From NCBI GenBank assembly GCA_013330015.1, contig DUJC01000118.1:1-7407 (forward strand): a stretch of DNA of 7,407 nucleotides, written 5' to 3'. The position numbers and the translations under genes are program-made. This document shows positions 5,734 through 7,407 of the stretch, one piece after another. Position 1 is the stretch's first letter. Every line of letters starts with the position of its first letter. The notes beneath the pieces were generated by a model. The model saw only the letters and a list, made by a program, of their open reading frames with translations, did no database searches and was not told the origin of the DNA. Source of the stretch: Candidatus Poseidoniaceae archaeon (GTDB lineage Archaea; Thermoplasmatota; Poseidoniia; Poseidoniales; Poseidoniaceae).

Positions 5734-6899
5734 ACAAGTGATTCGCTGCAAGCGTAACGGCGACTGCAGTTTCGGCACTTGCCTTCACGCTCGTGATTGC
5801 GTTTTGCACCACCTTCCACCATCAATCGTTGAACTTCGATGATGCTTTGTTGAAGATGCTGTTTTGCATGTTGATCCCAGTACACTTGATGGATGTCTTC
5901 ATCTCCATAACGAAGAATGCCATATGGTGGCGTTTTTCTTGTACTTATTTCAACCAATGCGATGTATGCGAGAAGTTGCAGGCGATGGGATTTATGCGGT
6001 TTCTTTGGTACTCTTCCAGTCTTTTGTTCAACTGGAATGAACTCTCCATCGATGATGACGATTTGGTCTGGACGTCCTCGGAGTCCAGAAACATCGTCCA
6101 TCAGAAGGTCGCTGCTCTTTTCATCGTCAGAGTATGCCAGTTCTGCACCTTCCTCAAGACCTACTTTATCTCGACGTTCGATCATTTCGGTTTCCGCCTT
6201 GAGTGAACGCTGAAGTTGCCATGTTGCGAAGAGCGTCCAGAGAAAAGCGATTACGAGGAGGATAAACCCTGCTTGATTCCGATCCTCCGCAGCAACCAAA
6301 GCAATGGCGTGAATGCCGATGACAATCGTTGCTAAAAGCAAACCAGCCTCTGTTTTTCCGGCAGAAAACCATCCTCCGAGGAAACCGATAGGACTCCATG
6401 TTGGTTCCAACCCAGTTGACTCGAATCGGTCTTTCATTTCTCGAATTTCCATGATACTATGTTCAATCTTGAACCAATTTCGCCATGGGAGTGCAATCGA
6501 TAAAACTGCAGCGATCAGGCATGAAACAGACCACATGGAAAGTATTCGAGCAAATTCAATTGGTGAGTTCATCATGTCATCGATGTAAACAAAAGCGAAT
6601 GCGTCGATGGCAAAGGCGATGATGATTCCAAACCACCACGACCAAATCATCAGTGATCGACGCATTCGAATTAATGCTTCCTGATAGTCGCTCATTTCAT
6701 TATGGATCTCTTTGTGCTTGACGACACCTTCTTCAACGGCTTCTCCGATACCGGATGCTCCTTCTTTTGCCAACTGCCAAGACAGGGGGCAATACATGAA
6801 GCGCTCCAAATCACTTGCACTGACAGGTAACGCTTTGTCTGAATCATCGAGATAGTAGCCCTCTGGGCCTATTTTTGCATCGGCAAAAGCGACCCCCAT
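5730..6899 (-). CDS. Membrane-embedded Cas4/RecB-family (PD-(D/E)XK) Fe-S nuclease (389 aa)
   Basis: Carries the full set of Cas4-type motifs, numbered from the ATG at 6899. These are SASDLERFMYCP with C37, a motif I histidine in VVKHKEIH (H62), GLRGRPDQI with D278, PVEQKTG with E291 and K293, the QLLAY motif (Q308, Y312), and a C-terminal CRNCSRRYAC with C375, C378 and C384. C37 plus these three would ligate a 4Fe-4S cluster, and D278/E291/K293 are the metal-dependent catalytic residues, so single-strand DNA exonuclease activity is expected from the family. Between H62 and the GRPD motif are four transmembrane helices (about 82-106, 116-137, 183-203, 209-229). Their even number, and basic residues at RMRR, WRNWFK and QRSLK, put both halves of the nuclease on the cytoplasmic side. 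A GTG at 6914 would add five residues (MKDEI); the ATG is preferred, though neither has a good Shine-Dalgarno site. No cas1, cas2 or repeat array is nearby, so a CRISPR role is not supported. Confidence 0.88.
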   Translation of the reverse strand: MGVAFADAKIGPEGYYLDDSDKALPVSASDLERFMYCPLSWQLAKEGASGIGEAVEEGVVKHKEIHNEMSDYQEALIRMRRSLMIWSWWFGIIIAFAIDAFAFVYIDDMMNSPIEFARILSMWSVSCLIAAVLSIALPWRNWFKIEHSIMEIREMKDRFESTGLEPTWSPIGFLGGWFSAGKTEAGLLLATIVIGIHAIALVAAEDRNQAGFILLVIAFLWTLFATWQLQRSLKAETEMIERRDKVGLEEGAELAYSDDEKSSDLLMDDVSGLRGRPDQIVIIDGEFIPVEQKTGRVPKKPHKSHRLQLLAYIALVEISTRKTPPYGILRYGDEDIHQVYWDQHAKQHLQQSIIEVQRLMVEGGAKRNHEREGKCRNCSRRYACSESLV

Positions 6900-7021
6900 G
6901 ATTTCATCTTTCACTCACACAGATTTGACTTCTTCCCCTTCTTTCATCAAAAACGTAGTTTGGAGATGATGCGAAGCGGTTAAGAAGAGGGTTCAGGTCG
7001 GTTGCTTGCTGAGGCACTACT
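6900..7021. promoter_or_regulatory. Divergent intergenic region between the nuclease gene and rps2
   Basis: About 120 bases hold the start signals of two diverging genes. On the plus strand, GAGG at 7011-7014 lies seven bases before the rps2 ATG and is a reasonable Shine-Dalgarno site. GGTTAAGA (6978-6985) is at a workable distance to serve as a weak TATA-like element for rps2. On the minus strand no clear TATA box or ribosome binding site for the nuclease gene stands out. The promoter positions are guesses from spacing. Confidence 0.35.
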
Positions 7022-7407
7022 ATGTCTGAAGAAACAGGGCTCCTGATTCCACTTGAACTCTACGAAGAATCCGGTGTAAACATCGGAACAAAGCAGAAGA
7101 GTGCTGATATGAGCCGTTTCATCGACACTGTCAACTCTGACGGACTCTACCTTCTTAATCTCAATCAAACCGATAACCGCATTCGCATCATTGCTTCCTT
7201 CTTGAACCAGTACGAACCTGCTCAAATCATGGTTGTCTCTGCTCGACAGTATGGACAGCGACCTGCTCGAATGTTCGCCAAAGCCATTGGAGCAAACTCC
7301 GCAGTCGGCCGTTTTATTCCAGGAAGCCTCACCAACCCAGCACTCCGTTCCTACAAGGAACCGGACATCCTATTCGTCACCGACCCAGCATCGGACCAAC
7401 AATCGCT
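7022..7407 (+). CDS. rps2: Archaeal 30S ribosomal protein S2 (uS2), 3' end outside window
   Basis: The first 128 codons are present and the frame is open to the right edge. The protein matches archaeal/eukaryotic-type uS2 throughout its visible part: LLIPLELYEESGVNIGTKQK, DGLYLLNLNQTDNRIRI, IMVVSARQYGQRPARMFAKA, then GRFIPGSLTNPALRSYKEPD and LFVTDPASD. Family members are about 200-250 residues, so roughly half is visible. uS2 sits on the 30S subunit between head and body and is needed for assembly and initiation. The start is set by the ATG at 7022, preceded by GAGG at a seven-base spacing. In many archaea rps2 follows rpoK and eno. Here the upstream neighbour is instead a divergent nuclease gene, so rps2 must have its own promoter. 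Confidence 0.97.
   Translation, partial: MSEETGLLIPLELYEESGVNIGTKQKSADMSRFIDTVNSDGLYLLNLNQTDNRIRIIASFLNQYEPAQIMVVSARQYGQRPARMFAKAIGANSAVGRFIPGSLTNPALRSYKEPDILFVTDPASDQQS

Noticed and set aside
5793..6206. 137-codon plus-strand open frame antisense to the nuclease gene
   Set aside because: The nuclease frame carries conserved catalytic and Fe-S motifs, while this frame has none and no start signals.
5730..6899. CRISPR-Cas locus suggested by the Cas4-like nuclease
   Set aside because: No repeat-spacer array and no cas1, cas2 or effector gene is present in the window, and solitary Cas4-like nucleases are common in archaea.

Overview
The window looks like chromosome of a mesophilic archaeon, most likely a marine Thermoplasmatota lineage such as Poseidoniales (Marine Group II). 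The evidence is an archaeal-type ribosomal protein uS2, an archaeal Dim2/Krr1-like KH protein, secreted proteins built from CARDB/Ig-like domains, an archaeosortase-like C-terminal tail, and start regions that mix Shine-Dalgarno and apparently leaderless starts. The lineage is inferred from protein style, not from a search.

Layout. At the left edge, on the minus strand, is the N-terminal part of the KH-domain RNA-binding protein (1-263, running off the window). Just upstream of it on the same strand is a 605-residue secreted Ig-like/CARDB surface protein (290-2107). A 102-base divergent promoter region separates this from a 939-residue plus-strand protein (2210-5029). That protein has a signal peptide, several CARDB-like ectodomains, one transmembrane helix, two tandem zinc ribbons, a long acidic linker, a basic patch and a third zinc ribbon. 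After a 152-base gap comes a small lipoprotein (5182-5733). It converges on, and overlaps by 4 bases, a minus-strand Cas4/RecB-family nuclease (5730-6899) that carries four membrane helices inside the nuclease fold. A second divergent intergenic region of about 120 bases leads into rps2 (7022 to the right edge, partial).

How the genes fit together. The two outer genes are conserved information-processing genes: small-subunit maturation on the left and a small-subunit protein on the right. The 6.6 kb between them is a cell-surface and membrane block of two large exported proteins, one lipoprotein and one membrane-embedded nuclease. No CRISPR array, cas1/cas2, transposase, tRNA or rRNA is visible. 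The most unusual items are the membrane-embedded Cas4-like nuclease and the protein that joins a CARDB ectodomain to cytoplasmic zinc ribbons. A shared role for them, for example at the envelope in handling nucleic acid, is only a hypothesis.
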